From an uncultured Azospirillum sp. (GTDB taxonomy: Bacteria; Pseudomonadota; Alphaproteobacteria; Azospirillales; Azospirillaceae), in assembly GCF_946480385.1 (NCBI RefSeq), contig NZ_CAMLJP010000017.1:4424-68423 (forward strand): a stretch of 64,000 nucleotides of DNA, read 5' to 3'. Shown one piece after another: positions 9,812 to 18,041 of the stretch (positions within the stretch are counted from its first letter, which is position 1; each line of letters opens with the position of its first letter). Below the pieces are notes generated by a model. The model was not told where the DNA came from, ran no database searches, and saw only the letters and a list, made by a program, of their open reading frames with translations. The position numbers and the translations under genes were made by a program.

Positions 9812-10414
9812 CTATTTCTTCTGAGCGGATTTGGGCTGGTCGGCCTTGGCGTCCTTGGCCGCGGTATCGCACATCATGAACAGCACCGACGACTCCAGCG
9901 GCGTCCAGACCAGCAGGTAGCGCTCCTTGTTGCGGTCGGCGAGGAAGGCGAGGGTTTCCGGATCGGTCACGGACTTGGGGTGGACTTCCCCCAGCAGAAA
10001 GCCGAGACGGCCGTAATTCGCCATCGTTCCCTGGAAGATATAGTCCAGCCGCTCCTGGTCGTCCTTGGCGATTTCCCAGCCGAACTGTTCCTGCCGTACG
10101 CAACGGCGGCCATATTCGTCCAGGATCCGGTCCATGAAGCTGCGATAGGTGCCGTCGTCCGTCAGCGGAAAGGCGGGCTCGCTAAAGCGCACCTTGGTCA
10201 TCGGCGAGCCGAGCATCAGCTTGGCCTTGCCATGCTTGGCGCCGGGCTTCGCCTGGGCTTCGGCTTTGGGCGTTGCGGTTTTTGGAGCCGGCTTGGCATG
10301 GTCTTCGGCGTGGGCGGGAGTGGCGACGGACCAGACGGCGACCGCGGCAGCAAGGAGGCCGGCAGGGGCCGCCGACCTCAGGACGGAGAGCAGGGAACGG
10401 AACGGACTCCGCAT
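9812..10414 (-). CDS. Hypothetical exported protein
   Basis: The 200-residue protein has a signal peptide (hydrophobic core about residues 13-30, cleavage near AHA-ED), then a lysine/alanine/proline-rich linker (about 38-65), then a compact domain with two cysteines (in RRCVRQEQFGWE and FMMCDTAAK) that could form a disulfide. The tail is again lysine-rich. I do not recognise a family. It is convergent with porin 3 and divergent from the YggS-type gene, so it is probably a single-gene unit acting in the periplasm. Confidence 0.75.
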   Translation of the reverse strand: MRSPFRSLLSVLRSAAPAGLLAAAVAVWSVATPAHAEDHAKPAPKTATPKAEAQAKPGAKHGKAKLMLGSPMTKVRFSEPAFPLTDDGTYRSFMDRILDEYGRRCVRQEQFGWEIAKDDQERLDYIFQGTMANYGRLGFLLGEVHPKSVTDPETLAFLADRNKERYLLVWTPLESSVLFMMCDTAAKDAKADQPKSAQKK

Positions 10415-10572
10415 GCGGAGATCTCCTCGATGTGCAAAAACGATGACGATCCCCGCGCCGGCGGACCGGACGCAAAGGGCATGGTCGCTTGGGGCGCTTG
10501 CGTTTCCACGGACCGTCCGCTAACACGCCGCGGAAGCGCTGTACACCCGCAGCGACCGGATTGGGGGCGGCC

Positions 10573-11316
10573 ATGACGACGACGCAGGGCACTGGCAGAG
10601 ATACGCAAACCGGCGCCGAAGCAGGCGGTTCCGCCGGCGCGGACAGCGTGGCGGGACGGCTCGACTCGGTGCGCCGCGCCATTGCGGAAACCGCATCGGC
10701 CTGCGGGCGCGGCGACGGCTCGGTGACGCTGGTCGCCGTGTCGAAGACCCATCCGGCCGCAGCGGTGGAGGAGGCGCTTGCCGTCGGCCAGCGCGTGTTC
10801 GGCGAGAACCGGGTGCAGGAGGCCAAGGCCAAGTTCCCGGCGCTGAAGGAGCGTTTCCCGGAGTTGGAACTGCACCTGATCGGCCCGCTGCAGACCAACA
10901 AGGTCAAGGACGCCGTCGCCCTGTTCGACGTGATCCAGACGCTGGACCGCCCGAAACTGGCCGAGGCGCTGGCGGAGGAGATGGCGAAATCCGGCCGCCG
11001 CCCGCGCTGCCTGATCGAGGTCAACACCGGCGAGGAACCGCAGAAGGCCGGCATCGCCCCGGCGGAGGTGGAGGCCTTCCTGGCCGACTGCCGCGACCGG
11101 CTGGGGCTGCCCGTCACCGGGCTGATGTGCATCCCGCCAGTGGACGAGGAGCCGGCGATGCATTTCGCCCTGCTGGCGGAGATGGCCCGCCGACTGGGTC
11201 TGTCGGAAATCAGCATGGGCATGAGCGGCGATTACGAGACCGCGGTCCGCTTCGGCGCCACCTATGTGCGGGTCGGCACGGCGATTTTCGGCGCGCGCCC
11301 CTACCCTGCCCAGTAA
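10573..11316 (+). CDS. YggS/PLPBP-family pyridoxal phosphate homeostasis protein
   Basis: This 247-residue protein has the YggS fold signatures: VAVSKTHP with the PLP-binding lysine at residue 58, FGENRVQEA, LHLIGPLQTNK, and near the end MGMSGDYETAVRFGATYVRVGTAIFG. YggS proteins bind PLP without known enzymatic activity and buffer vitamin B6 and amino-acid pools. ATG 10573 is chosen over an upstream in-frame start because GGGGGCGG precedes it. The first 28 residues are a low-complexity extension before the conserved fold. Confidence 0.92.
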   Translation: MTTTQGTGRDTQTGAEAGGSAGADSVAGRLDSVRRAIAETASACGRGDGSVTLVAVSKTHPAAAVEEALAVGQRVFGENRVQEAKAKFPALKERFPELELHLIGPLQTNKVKDAVALFDVIQTLDRPKLAEALAEEMAKSGRRPRCLIEVNTGEEPQKAGIAPAEVEAFLADCRDRLGLPVTGLMCIPPVDEEPAMHFALLAEMARRLGLSEISMGMSGDYETAVRFGATYVRVGTAIFGARPYPAQ

Positions 11317-11343
11317 AAGCGGGCCCAGCAAACAGCGGCTTCA

Positions 11344-11901
11344 TCAAACGGCCGGGCCGGCGACGCTCAACGCGCTTCCCGGCCCGCAATCCTTCAGCAG
11401 GCGCAGCATGTCGTCGGGCGCCAGCGCGACGCAGCCGGCGGTCGGCGCGCGGTCCGGGCGGACGAGGTGCAGGAACACGGCACTGCCCATCCCCGGCACC
11501 ACAGGGTCGTCATTGTGCCCCATCACCACCACGACGTCGTAGACGTGATCGTCCCGCCACATCTCCTCGTGGCTGGCGGGATAGGGCCGGACGACCGGAC
11601 GGTTGTAGGCGGGATCCTCCGGCGCGTCGCACCAGCCGTCCTGCTCGGCGATAGGCTGGAGCGGCAGCGCGGTCTCCGGCGGAGGCAGGCGGTCGGCACG
11701 CCATAGCACGCGGCGCAGCGGGAAGCGGCCGACGGGGGTGGCGCCGTCGCCCTCCCGCTTGTCGGTACGGACGCCGCCGCGGCCCAGCACGCAGTGCACC
11801 TCGCCGCCCGGCCAACGCAGCCGGCCGGTGGTGACCGGTCCGCCTTCATTGCCGCCATCGTGGCAGCCGGCATCCGGCGTCACGGTGATCTCGACGGTCA
11901 T
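11344..11901 (-). CDS. L,D-transpeptidase (YkuD) family protein
   Basis: The 185-residue protein has the YkuD core: RTDKREGDGATPVGRFPLR, VVMGHNDDP and the catalytic region FLHLVRPDRAPTAGCVAL, with the candidate catalytic cysteine at 157 and a histidine at 145. The usual HGxxN is reduced to AGCVA, a variant common in short L,D-transpeptidase catalytic domain proteins. Such enzymes make 3-3 peptidoglycan cross-links or attach lipoproteins. No signal peptide is visible, which is odd for a periplasmic enzyme. Its ATG overlaps the stop of the upstream gene (ATGA), so the two are translationally coupled. Confidence 0.85.
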   Translation of the reverse strand: MTVEITVTPDAGCHDGGNEGGPVTTGRLRWPGGEVHCVLGRGGVRTDKREGDGATPVGRFPLRRVLWRADRLPPPETALPLQPIAEQDGWCDAPEDPAYNRPVVRPYPASHEEMWRDDHVYDVVVVMGHNDDPVVPGMGSAVFLHLVRPDRAPTAGCVALAPDDMLRLLKDCGPGSALSVAGPAV

Positions 11902-12827
11902 CCCGACACCCGCGTGGTGCCGCTCGCGGCACCCTGGGCCGCCTTGCGCGACTGCTCATACTTGGCGAGGTTGCGCATCATCGTCTCCGACAGCATGTCC
12001 GGCGCGACCGGAGCCGGGCCGGCGGCGGGGGCCGCTTCGGCCGGCTGGCTGGCTGGCTGGCCGCCATTGGCCGCCGTCGCACCGGCGGTGCGCGCGTTGG
12101 CGGTCACCGCCCCGGGAACCGGCGCCGCATAGCGGGGCACGCTGTGCTTCGCCAGCGAGGAGCTGGCCAGCGGCGTGTCGCGCGCCGGCATCTTGCTGGG
12201 GTGTGGAGCCGCCCCGGCCGCGAGCTGCGCAGTCAAAACCGGCGAGGCATCAGCGGATTTGGCGGCGGAGGTGGCGGCCGCAAGCCGGACCGGCTGCCCG
12301 GCAGCGGGCTGCGGCTGCGCCGACCCAAGATCGGCGGGCTTGGCGGCGGCCAGCGCGGCGGCAAGTCCGCCGGCGGGCACCTGCTGCGGTTGCTGCGGCT
12401 CCGCGGGGGAGCCGGACGCCGCCGGCCCCCCCGAGGCGTCCGCGACGGCCGTGGAGGCGGCGGGATGGTCACCGTCCCCAAAGCCGAGCGAGGTCATGAC
12501 CGTTTGACCGACATCCTGCCCCGTCGCCTGTTCGACCACCGCGTTGGCGATGGAGGCCATGCCACCGATCACGCCGCCATACAGCATGTCGCCCATGATC
12601 CGCATGGACGGCTGGATGGTGTCGCCGGTGATCTCGCGATAGATGGTGCTGACGATCGGGATGTGCTGCAGCGGGTTGATGATGTCCAGGAAGTCCCAGA
12701 AGGACATGTCGCCCCGGATTTCCACCGGCCCGCCGTTGTGGCCGTCGCTGATGACCGGCGACGCCTTTTCGCGCGGCACCGGACGCTGGACGGCGCTGCT
12801 GTCGATTGTGGTGGCGTCGATGGCCAT
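11898..12827 (-). CDS. Hypothetical Ala/Pro-rich protein
   Basis: The 309-residue protein has an ordered N-terminal part of about 110 residues (DMSFWDFLDIINPLQHIP, then YREITGDTIQPSMRIMGDMLYGG) followed by about 200 residues of Ala/Pro/Ser-rich low-complexity sequence. The glycine-rich stretch GGVIGGMASIANAVVEQATG could be a membrane hairpin. I do not recognise a characterised family. It overlaps the L,D-transpeptidase gene by 4 bp, suggesting a shared role at the envelope, but that is inference. Confidence 0.75.
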   Translation of the reverse strand: MAIDATTIDSSAVQRPVPREKASPVISDGHNGGPVEIRGDMSFWDFLDIINPLQHIPIVSTIYREITGDTIQPSMRIMGDMLYGGVIGGMASIANAVVEQATGQDVGQTVMTSLGFGDGDHPAASTAVADASGGPAASGSPAEPQQPQQVPAGGLAAALAAAKPADLGSAQPQPAAGQPVRLAAATSAAKSADASPVLTAQLAAGAAPHPSKMPARDTPLASSSLAKHSVPRYAAPVPGAVTANARTAGATAANGGQPASQPAEAAPAAGPAPVAPDMLSETMMRNLAKYEQSRKAAQGAASGTTRVSG

Positions 12828-13050
12828 GGGCGGTCTCCCGGCTCGGTGGTCACGACAGGTACAGCAAGCGGCGTGCCAAACCGGGGCGCCCGATCCGAAC
12901 CGGATTCGACCGATTCGGGAGGATCCGGACGGTCAGCACCCGGAATCCGATTCCCAGCGAAGTCTGGCCGGCCAAAAACCGGCAAGAACTGCCGGGCCGG
13001 CATGGCGATTCCTGCCCCGCCGGCCCCAGCCCTTCGCCCCGGCCGTTCGC

Positions 13051-14301
13051 TCAGAACATATGGCCGCTGCGATCCGCCTTGGTGCGGAGATAAGCCTCGT
13101 TGTGGCCGTTGGCCGGGAAGATGTGGGCCACCCGCTCCACCACCGCGATGCCGCAGCGGGCGAGCTGGCGCAGCTTTTCCGGGTTGTTGGTCATCAGCCG
13201 CACGGACTCGAAGCCAAGCTGCCGCAGCATCTCCGCCGCCGGCAGATAGACGCGCTCGTCCGCTTCGAAGCCGAGGATCTCGTTGGCGTCCACCGTGTCG
13301 AAACCGCGATCCTGGATGCGGTAGGCGCGCAGCTTGTTGACCAGCCCGATGCCGCGCCCCTCCTGCGCCAGATACAGCAGCACGCCGCTGCCCTGGCGGG
13401 CGATCTCGGCGATGGCGCCGCGCAGCTGGTCGCCGCAGTCACAGCGCAGCGACCCCAGCAGATCGCCGGTGAAGCATTCCGAATGCAGGCGGGCCAGCAC
13501 CGGCTGCTGCGGATCGGGGTCGCCGATGACGATGGCCAGATGCTCCGGTCCGCCGTCGGCCGGGCGGAAGGCGTAGATGCGCGTGTTTTCCGACCCGACC
13601 AGCGGCACCCGCGCGTCGGCGACGCGGCGCAGGGTCCGCACCACATGGACCCGGTAATCGGCGACGTCCGACGCCCGCACCAGCAGCAGGTCATGCTCCG
13701 CCGCCCACTCCGCCGCACTCTTCGGGGCCGGGGACGGCAGGTCGGCGGTGATGGCGGCGGGCAGCAGGCGGGCCAGCCGGGCGAGGTCCACCGCCGCGGC
13801 CTCGCGGCTGCCGGGACAGGCCTCGACGGCGGCCAAGCCGGCCGGGAGCGCGTCCTGGGCCTGCGGATGCTGTTCGGGATCGGCCAGCGCATGGGCCTGG
13901 TCGGCGGTCAGCCCGCCGGGCCGGTCGAGCGTCATGGCGCCGAACGCCTCCGCCGCGGCGCCGGGCGCCTGATCGTCGGTGATGTCGCTCACCGGCTGCG
14001 CCACGGCAGCCGCGGCCAGCCCCAACACCACGGCGCGGCGGCGGGTGACCACCAGCCGCGGGGTGCCGCCGGTCAGCGCCTTCAGCCGCTCCACGGCGTC
14101 GAGCGCCACCGACTCCACCGACACCGCGGCGCCGACCGTGCCGTCGGCGGTCTCGATCGCCACCACCTCGCCCCGGCGCAGGGCGGCCAGCGCCCGGTCG
14201 ACGGCGCGCACGGCGGCCTCGTCGATGGGCGCCGCCGCGGCGGCTGCCGCGGGCGTGGACAGGGTGACCGTGGTGGTGGCGGAGGAGCGTTCGGCTTGCA
14301 T
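13051..14301 (-). CDS. ribA: GTP cyclohydrolase II (RibA) with degenerate N-terminal domain
   Basis: With ATG 14301 the protein has 416 residues. The C-terminal half is a complete GTP cyclohydrolase II, which opens GTP to start riboflavin synthesis: zinc ligands C276, C287 and C289 (in HSECFTG and RCDCGDQL), EGRGIGL at about 314-320, and NPEKLRQL near the end. The first 200 residues look like a decayed RibB-type (DHBP synthase) region (DRALAALRRGEVVAI) without its acidic metal-binding signature, so only the GCH II step is supported. Frames extend upstream to GTG 14421 and ATG 14355, none with a convincing ribosome site; 14301 begins the more typical sequence. Confidence 0.85.
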   Translation of the reverse strand: MQAERSSATTTVTLSTPAAAAAAAPIDEAAVRAVDRALAALRRGEVVAIETADGTVGAAVSVESVALDAVERLKALTGGTPRLVVTRRRAVVLGLAAAAVAQPVSDITDDQAPGAAAEAFGAMTLDRPGGLTADQAHALADPEQHPQAQDALPAGLAAVEACPGSREAAAVDLARLARLLPAAITADLPSPAPKSAAEWAAEHDLLLVRASDVADYRVHVVRTLRRVADARVPLVGSENTRIYAFRPADGGPEHLAIVIGDPDPQQPVLARLHSECFTGDLLGSLRCDCGDQLRGAIAEIARQGSGVLLYLAQEGRGIGLVNKLRAYRIQDRGFDTVDANEILGFEADERVYLPAAEMLRQLGFESVRLMTNNPEKLRQLARCGIAVVERVAHIFPANGHNEAYLRTKADRSGHMF

Positions 14302-14582
14302 CGTCAGCGGCTTTGCGTAGCGGGTGCGCCGGATACGGCGCGTAAAACGGGACATGGTGCGTTCGGCGGGCGAAGCAAAGCGCAGGTGGCGCGCCCCTGT
14401 CCAGCAATTCCCGCGCGCCACACCGTTGCCGGAGACACAACGATCCGGCTAGCCTGCCCGGCGCAGAGACCATCCCGGGCCGCCGGCCGGGCGGAGTCGG
14501 CACCTCCAACGGGCCGCTCCGCCGCCGGGACCATGGGCGCTAGGATGGCGGCTGCAGCCCTTCAACCGGGAGCCTTTCCCCC

Positions 14583-15113
14583 GTGACCACCCTTTCGACG
14601 CCCGCCGATCCGACCGCGTCCGCGCATCTGGTGATGCCGGCCGATCTTGCCGCCGACGCCCATGCCGACGCCTATGCCCGCCGCATGGCCGAGGCCCTGC
14701 GCGCCGCCGGGGCCGGCATCATGCTCCACGCTCTGCCCGGCCCGCACCCGCAGGTCGACCCGTCGGCGATCCTGGCGGCCGACGTCGCGCTGTCGCGGCT
14801 GCCCGACGGCGCGCCGGTCCTGCTGGACGGCAACGCCCTGCCCAACCTCGCCGCCAGCCTGCCGGCCGATAGCCGGCGCCTGCGCTTCACCGCGCTGATC
14901 GAACGCCTGCACTGGACCGAGCCGGGTCTGGCCGCCGAGGAGGCCGCCGCGCGCCGCAACCTGGAACAGGGCGCGCTGGCGCTGATGCGCCATGTCGCGG
15001 TGCCGGACGAAACCGTCGCCGCCACCCTGCGGGACCTCGGCGTACGGCCCGAGCGGATCGTCCTCGCCGCCGCCGACGCGGGTGGGGCGGCGGCGCTGCT
15101 GGCTGTCCTGTAG
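14583..15113 (+). CDS. Short protein resembling the N-terminal half of a GT4 glycosyltransferase
   Basis: The frame starts at GTG 14583 with GGGAG about 10 bp upstream and encodes 176 residues. The segment DGAPVLLDGNALPNLAASLP, followed by LRFTALIERLHWTEPGLAAEEAA and then VPDETVAATLRDLGVRPERI, matches the order of elements in the acceptor-binding N-terminal domain of GT4 glycosyltransferases. The C-terminal nucleotide-sugar domain is absent and the frame ends shortly after. It may be a remnant or a stand-alone domain. Codon use is like its neighbours, so it appears to be under coding constraint. Family assignment is from memory of the motif order. Confidence 0.6.
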   Translation: MTTLSTPADPTASAHLVMPADLAADAHADAYARRMAEALRAAGAGIMLHALPGPHPQVDPSAILAADVALSRLPDGAPVLLDGNALPNLAASLPADSRRLRFTALIERLHWTEPGLAAEEAAARRNLEQGALALMRHVAVPDETVAATLRDLGVRPERIVLAAADAGGAAALLAVL

Positions 15114-15243
15114 AAGGCCCATCTGGAAGGCGCATCCGCTTCGCCACAAGCCATCACGACAATCCACCGGCGCCATGCTACTAAGGCGCCGCCCCCGGCT
15201 CTGCCGACGGTGGCCCCCGACTTCCGACTTCGTGCCGCGGACC

Positions 15244-15948
15244 ATGACCATCGCAAAGCGCATCCTCCTGGTCGACGACGACACCGCCCTGCGCCAGTCT
15301 CTGGCCGAACAGCTTCGCCTGCTGGAGGAGCTTGAGACGGAGGAGGCCGGCGACGGCGCCGGCGCGCTGAACGCGATCCGCAAGGCGGGCGAAGCCGGAA
15401 CCGGCTTCTCCGCCGTCCTGCTCGACGTCGGACTGCCGGACATGGACGGGCGCGACGTCTGCAAGCTGCTGCGGCGCGAGGGGGTGCGCTGCCCCATCAT
15501 CATGCTGACCGCGTCGGCCAGCGACGCCGACACCATCCTGGGGCTGGAATCCGGCGCCAGCGACTATGTGACCAAGCCCTTCCGCCTGGGGGTGCTGATC
15601 GCCCGGCTGCGCGCCCAGCTGCGCCAGTTCGAGCAGACGGAGGACGCGGTCTTCGCCATCGGCCCCTACAGCTTCCGCCCCGGCGCCAAGCTGCTGCTGG
15701 AGGAGGCCACCAACCGCAAGATCCGCCTGACCGAGAAGGAAACGGCGATCCTGAAATACCTGTACCGGGCCGGCGATCTGGTGGTCGGGCGCGAAACCCT
15801 GCTGGGCGAGGTCTGGGGCTACAACGCGGCGGTCACCACCCACACGCTGGAGACCCACGTCTACCGCCTGCGCCAGAAGATCGAGGCCGATCCGTCCAAC
15901 GCCCGCATCCTGGTGACGGAACCCGGCGGCTACCGGCTGGTGCCCTGA
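15244..15948 (+). CDS. OmpR/PhoB-type response regulator (orphan)
   Basis: From ATG 15244 the product has 234 residues: a receiver domain (DDD at 11-13, phosphoacceptor D61 in LLDVGLPDMDG, K in VTKPF) and a C-terminal winged helix (RKIRLTEKETAILKYLYRAG ... THTLETHVYRLRQKI). It would act as a phosphorylation-controlled transcription factor. No histidine kinase is adjacent, so its partner lies elsewhere. The open frame extends far upstream, but residues before MTIAKRILLV do not fit the family. It is convergent with the following minus-strand gene. Confidence 0.92.
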   Translation: MTIAKRILLVDDDTALRQSLAEQLRLLEELETEEAGDGAGALNAIRKAGEAGTGFSAVLLDVGLPDMDGRDVCKLLRREGVRCPIIMLTASASDADTILGLESGASDYVTKPFRLGVLIARLRAQLRQFEQTEDAVFAIGPYSFRPGAKLLLEEATNRKIRLTEKETAILKYLYRAGDLVVGRETLLGEVWGYNAAVTTHTLETHVYRLRQKIEADPSNARILVTEPGGYRLVP

Positions 15949-15969
15949 GCCGCCAGATCAGCCTTCCAA

Positions 15970-16746
15970 TCAGCGCCGGCCGACCGAGGCCAGTTCGCGG
16001 CGGCTGCCCCGTTCGGCGATGGTGACCTCGCCGGCGAAGCCGAGCCAGCGGTGACGCCCGCCCGTCTGGGGATTGGTTGGATGCCTGCCCAGCCGGGCCG
16101 CGCCGAGGCCGCAGGCCGAAGGTCCGACCCATAGGCCGCGCCCGCGCGGCACCACCGGCAGCAGCCGCAGCTTGCGGCCGACGATGGCCATCCGGCGGCG
16201 CCAGTGGCCGACGTCGTGCGGCGACACGCCGACCCGCCGGGCGATCTCGCGGTCGGACAGCAGCGCGCTGCCGGGGTCCTGCAGCAGGTCCAGCACCGCG
16301 CGGCGCTTGTCGCTGTCGGCATGGCGGGAGTGCTTGCGCTCCAGCGCCTTGCCCATGTCCCACAGCTTTTCCGCCGTCTCGCGCGCCAGGGTGCGCCAGC
16401 GGTCGGCCTCCTCGCGCTGGCGGTCGGCGTCGCCCGCCGCCTTGTCCAGCTGCCGCCGCAGGGTGGCGAGTTCCAGTTCCAGGTCCTTCACCTGCCGGCG
16501 CAGGCCGCGGACGAGTTCGTCCGGCGGCGGCGGCGGGGCCGGAGCAGCGGCGGGTTCGGCAGGCTGGGCGGCGGGCGGCGGCTCGGCGGCGGGCGGCACC
16601 GGCGTGCGGGCGCGCTCCGCCAGATCGCGGAAGGACAGGCCGGCGCGGGACAGCATGATGCGGGCGGCGCGCAGGGCGGACAGCGCCTCGCCCTGATGCT
16701 CCGACTCGGCCATGGCGAGGACTTTGGCGAGCTTGTCAGGATCCAT
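15970..16746 (-). CDS. DUF2786-like, coiled-coil and HTH protein of unknown function
   Basis: The 258-residue protein has three parts. Residues 1-45 (MDPDKLAKVLAMAESEHQGE...) resemble the N-terminal helical motif of DUF2786 proteins. Residues about 75-145 form a charged heptad-like coiled coil after a proline-rich linker. Residues about 145-185 (LLSDREIARRVGVSPHDVGHWRRR) look like a helix-turn-helix. The C-terminal part is basic. The architecture suggests a DNA-binding oligomer, but no function is known to me. It is divergent from the metallo-hydrolase gene. Confidence 0.75.
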   Translation of the reverse strand: MDPDKLAKVLAMAESEHQGEALSALRAARIMLSRAGLSFRDLAERARTPVPPAAEPPPAAQPAEPAAAPAPPPPPDELVRGLRRQVKDLELELATLRRQLDKAAGDADRQREEADRWRTLARETAEKLWDMGKALERKHSRHADSDKRRAVLDLLQDPGSALLSDREIARRVGVSPHDVGHWRRRMAIVGRKLRLLPVVPRGRGLWVGPSACGLGAARLGRHPTNPQTGGRHRWLGFAGEVTIAERGSRRELASVGRR

Positions 16747-16943
16747 CCGCGTCGGGTTCCGCCGGAGCCGGTCCCCACCCGCGCGGGGACCCTTTGAGAG
16801 TCATGCCGCGCAATGCGCGACCGGCCCCAACCTACCACATCTTATGGGTTTGGACAGATGCCCTTCGTAGGGTGTCGACTCGCGCTGCGGCCTGTTCGGA
16901 TTTGCTAGACTTGGGCAAGCGGGGCCGCCACGATGGCGCCGTC

Positions 16944-17843
16944 ATGACCGTTCGCCCGACCATCAATCCCGCGCAACCGCCCGCTCCTGAAGAGCCCGGC
17001 GGCGGGTCTCCCTTCATCGTGCGCTTCTGGGGCGTGCGCGGCAGCATCGCGTCGCCCGGACCAGCCACCGTGCGCTATGGCGGCAACACCGCCTGCATCG
17101 AGGTGCGCTGCGGCGGCGCCCACATCGTCTTCGACTGCGGCACCGGCATCCGGCCGCTGGGCGAGTCGCTGGCGCGCGACGGCGGGCCGGTCGACATCGA
17201 CCTGCTGCTGACCCACAGCCATCTCGACCATATCAGCGGCCTGCCCTTCTTCGCGCCGGCCTTCGATCCGGCCAGCCGGCTGCGGCTGTGGTCCGGCCAT
17301 CTGCCGCCGGAGCGGCCCTTCCGCACCGTGCTGGCCGACATGATGACGGCGCCGCTGTTCCCGGTGCCGGTCGAGATCTTCCGGGCCGACTGCCAGTTCC
17401 GCGATTTCCAGGCCGGCCAGACGCTGGACCTGGCGGCGGGCGTCCCGGGGGGCGTCGTGGTGCGCACCTGCCGCCTGAACCATCCCGACGGCGCCACCGG
17501 CTACCGGGTGGAGCATGGCGGCCGCAGCCTGTGCGTCCTGACCGACACCGAGCATCCGGCCGAAGGACGCGACCCGGTGATCCTGGACCTGCTGCGCGGT
17601 GCCGACGTGATGGTGTATGACAGCACCTACACCGACGCCGAATACCCGGCGCGCGTCGGCTGGGGCCATTCGACCTGGCAGGAATGCCTGCGTCTGGCCG
17701 AGGCCGCCGGAGTCGGCCGCGCGGTGATCTTCCACCACGACCCGGCCCGCACCGACGACGCGCTGGACGCCATCGCGGCGGAGGCGGCGGCGATGCGCCC
17801 CGGGTCACTGGTGGCCTGGGAAGGGATGGAGCTGTCCCTGTAG
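16944..17843 (+). CDS. Metallo-beta-lactamase-fold hydrolase
   Basis: From ATG 16944 the protein has 299 residues. It opens with IVRFWGVRGSIASPGP and YGGNTACIEV, the signature of the MBL-fold subgroup related to PhnP and CpdA-type phosphodiesterases. The metal site HSHLDH is at 91-96, with LTDTEHP and FHHDPARTDD supplying further ligands. It likely hydrolyses a phosphodiester or acts in cyclic nucleotide metabolism, substrate unknown. The frame extends 50 codons upstream, but those residues lack the family pattern. Confidence 0.85.
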   Translation: MTVRPTINPAQPPAPEEPGGGSPFIVRFWGVRGSIASPGPATVRYGGNTACIEVRCGGAHIVFDCGTGIRPLGESLARDGGPVDIDLLLTHSHLDHISGLPFFAPAFDPASRLRLWSGHLPPERPFRTVLADMMTAPLFPVPVEIFRADCQFRDFQAGQTLDLAAGVPGGVVVRTCRLNHPDGATGYRVEHGGRSLCVLTDTEHPAEGRDPVILDLLRGADVMVYDSTYTDAEYPARVGWGHSTWQECLRLAEAAGVGRAVIFHHDPARTDDALDAIAAEAAAMRPGSLVAWEGMELSL

Positions 17844-17932
17844 GACCAGCGCCATCCGTACCGGTTGAATCCCGAATAATCGGTTCCACTGACCAAAAGC
17901 GCTTGTGCGTGTTCATTACGCCACAGGTTGCT

Positions 17933-17957
17933 TTGTCACACTGGCCTCCTGTGACAA
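17933..17957. promoter_or_regulatory. Inverted repeat TTGTCACA-N9-TGTGACAA
   Basis: Perfect 8-bp arms separated by 9 bp lie about 85 bp upstream of the DUF882 lipoprotein gene. Symmetry and spacing suit a dimeric regulator. It might instead form a leader hairpin. It overlaps the likely promoter area (AT-richer than its surroundings). Confidence 0.4.
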
Positions 17958-18041
17958 TCTTGGTATTAGATCGGCGTGCAACCCCGCCACGATTGGGGCG
18001 GGCGGGGTCGTTGAGGCGTGCAAAGCTTGGGGGGAAAAGCG

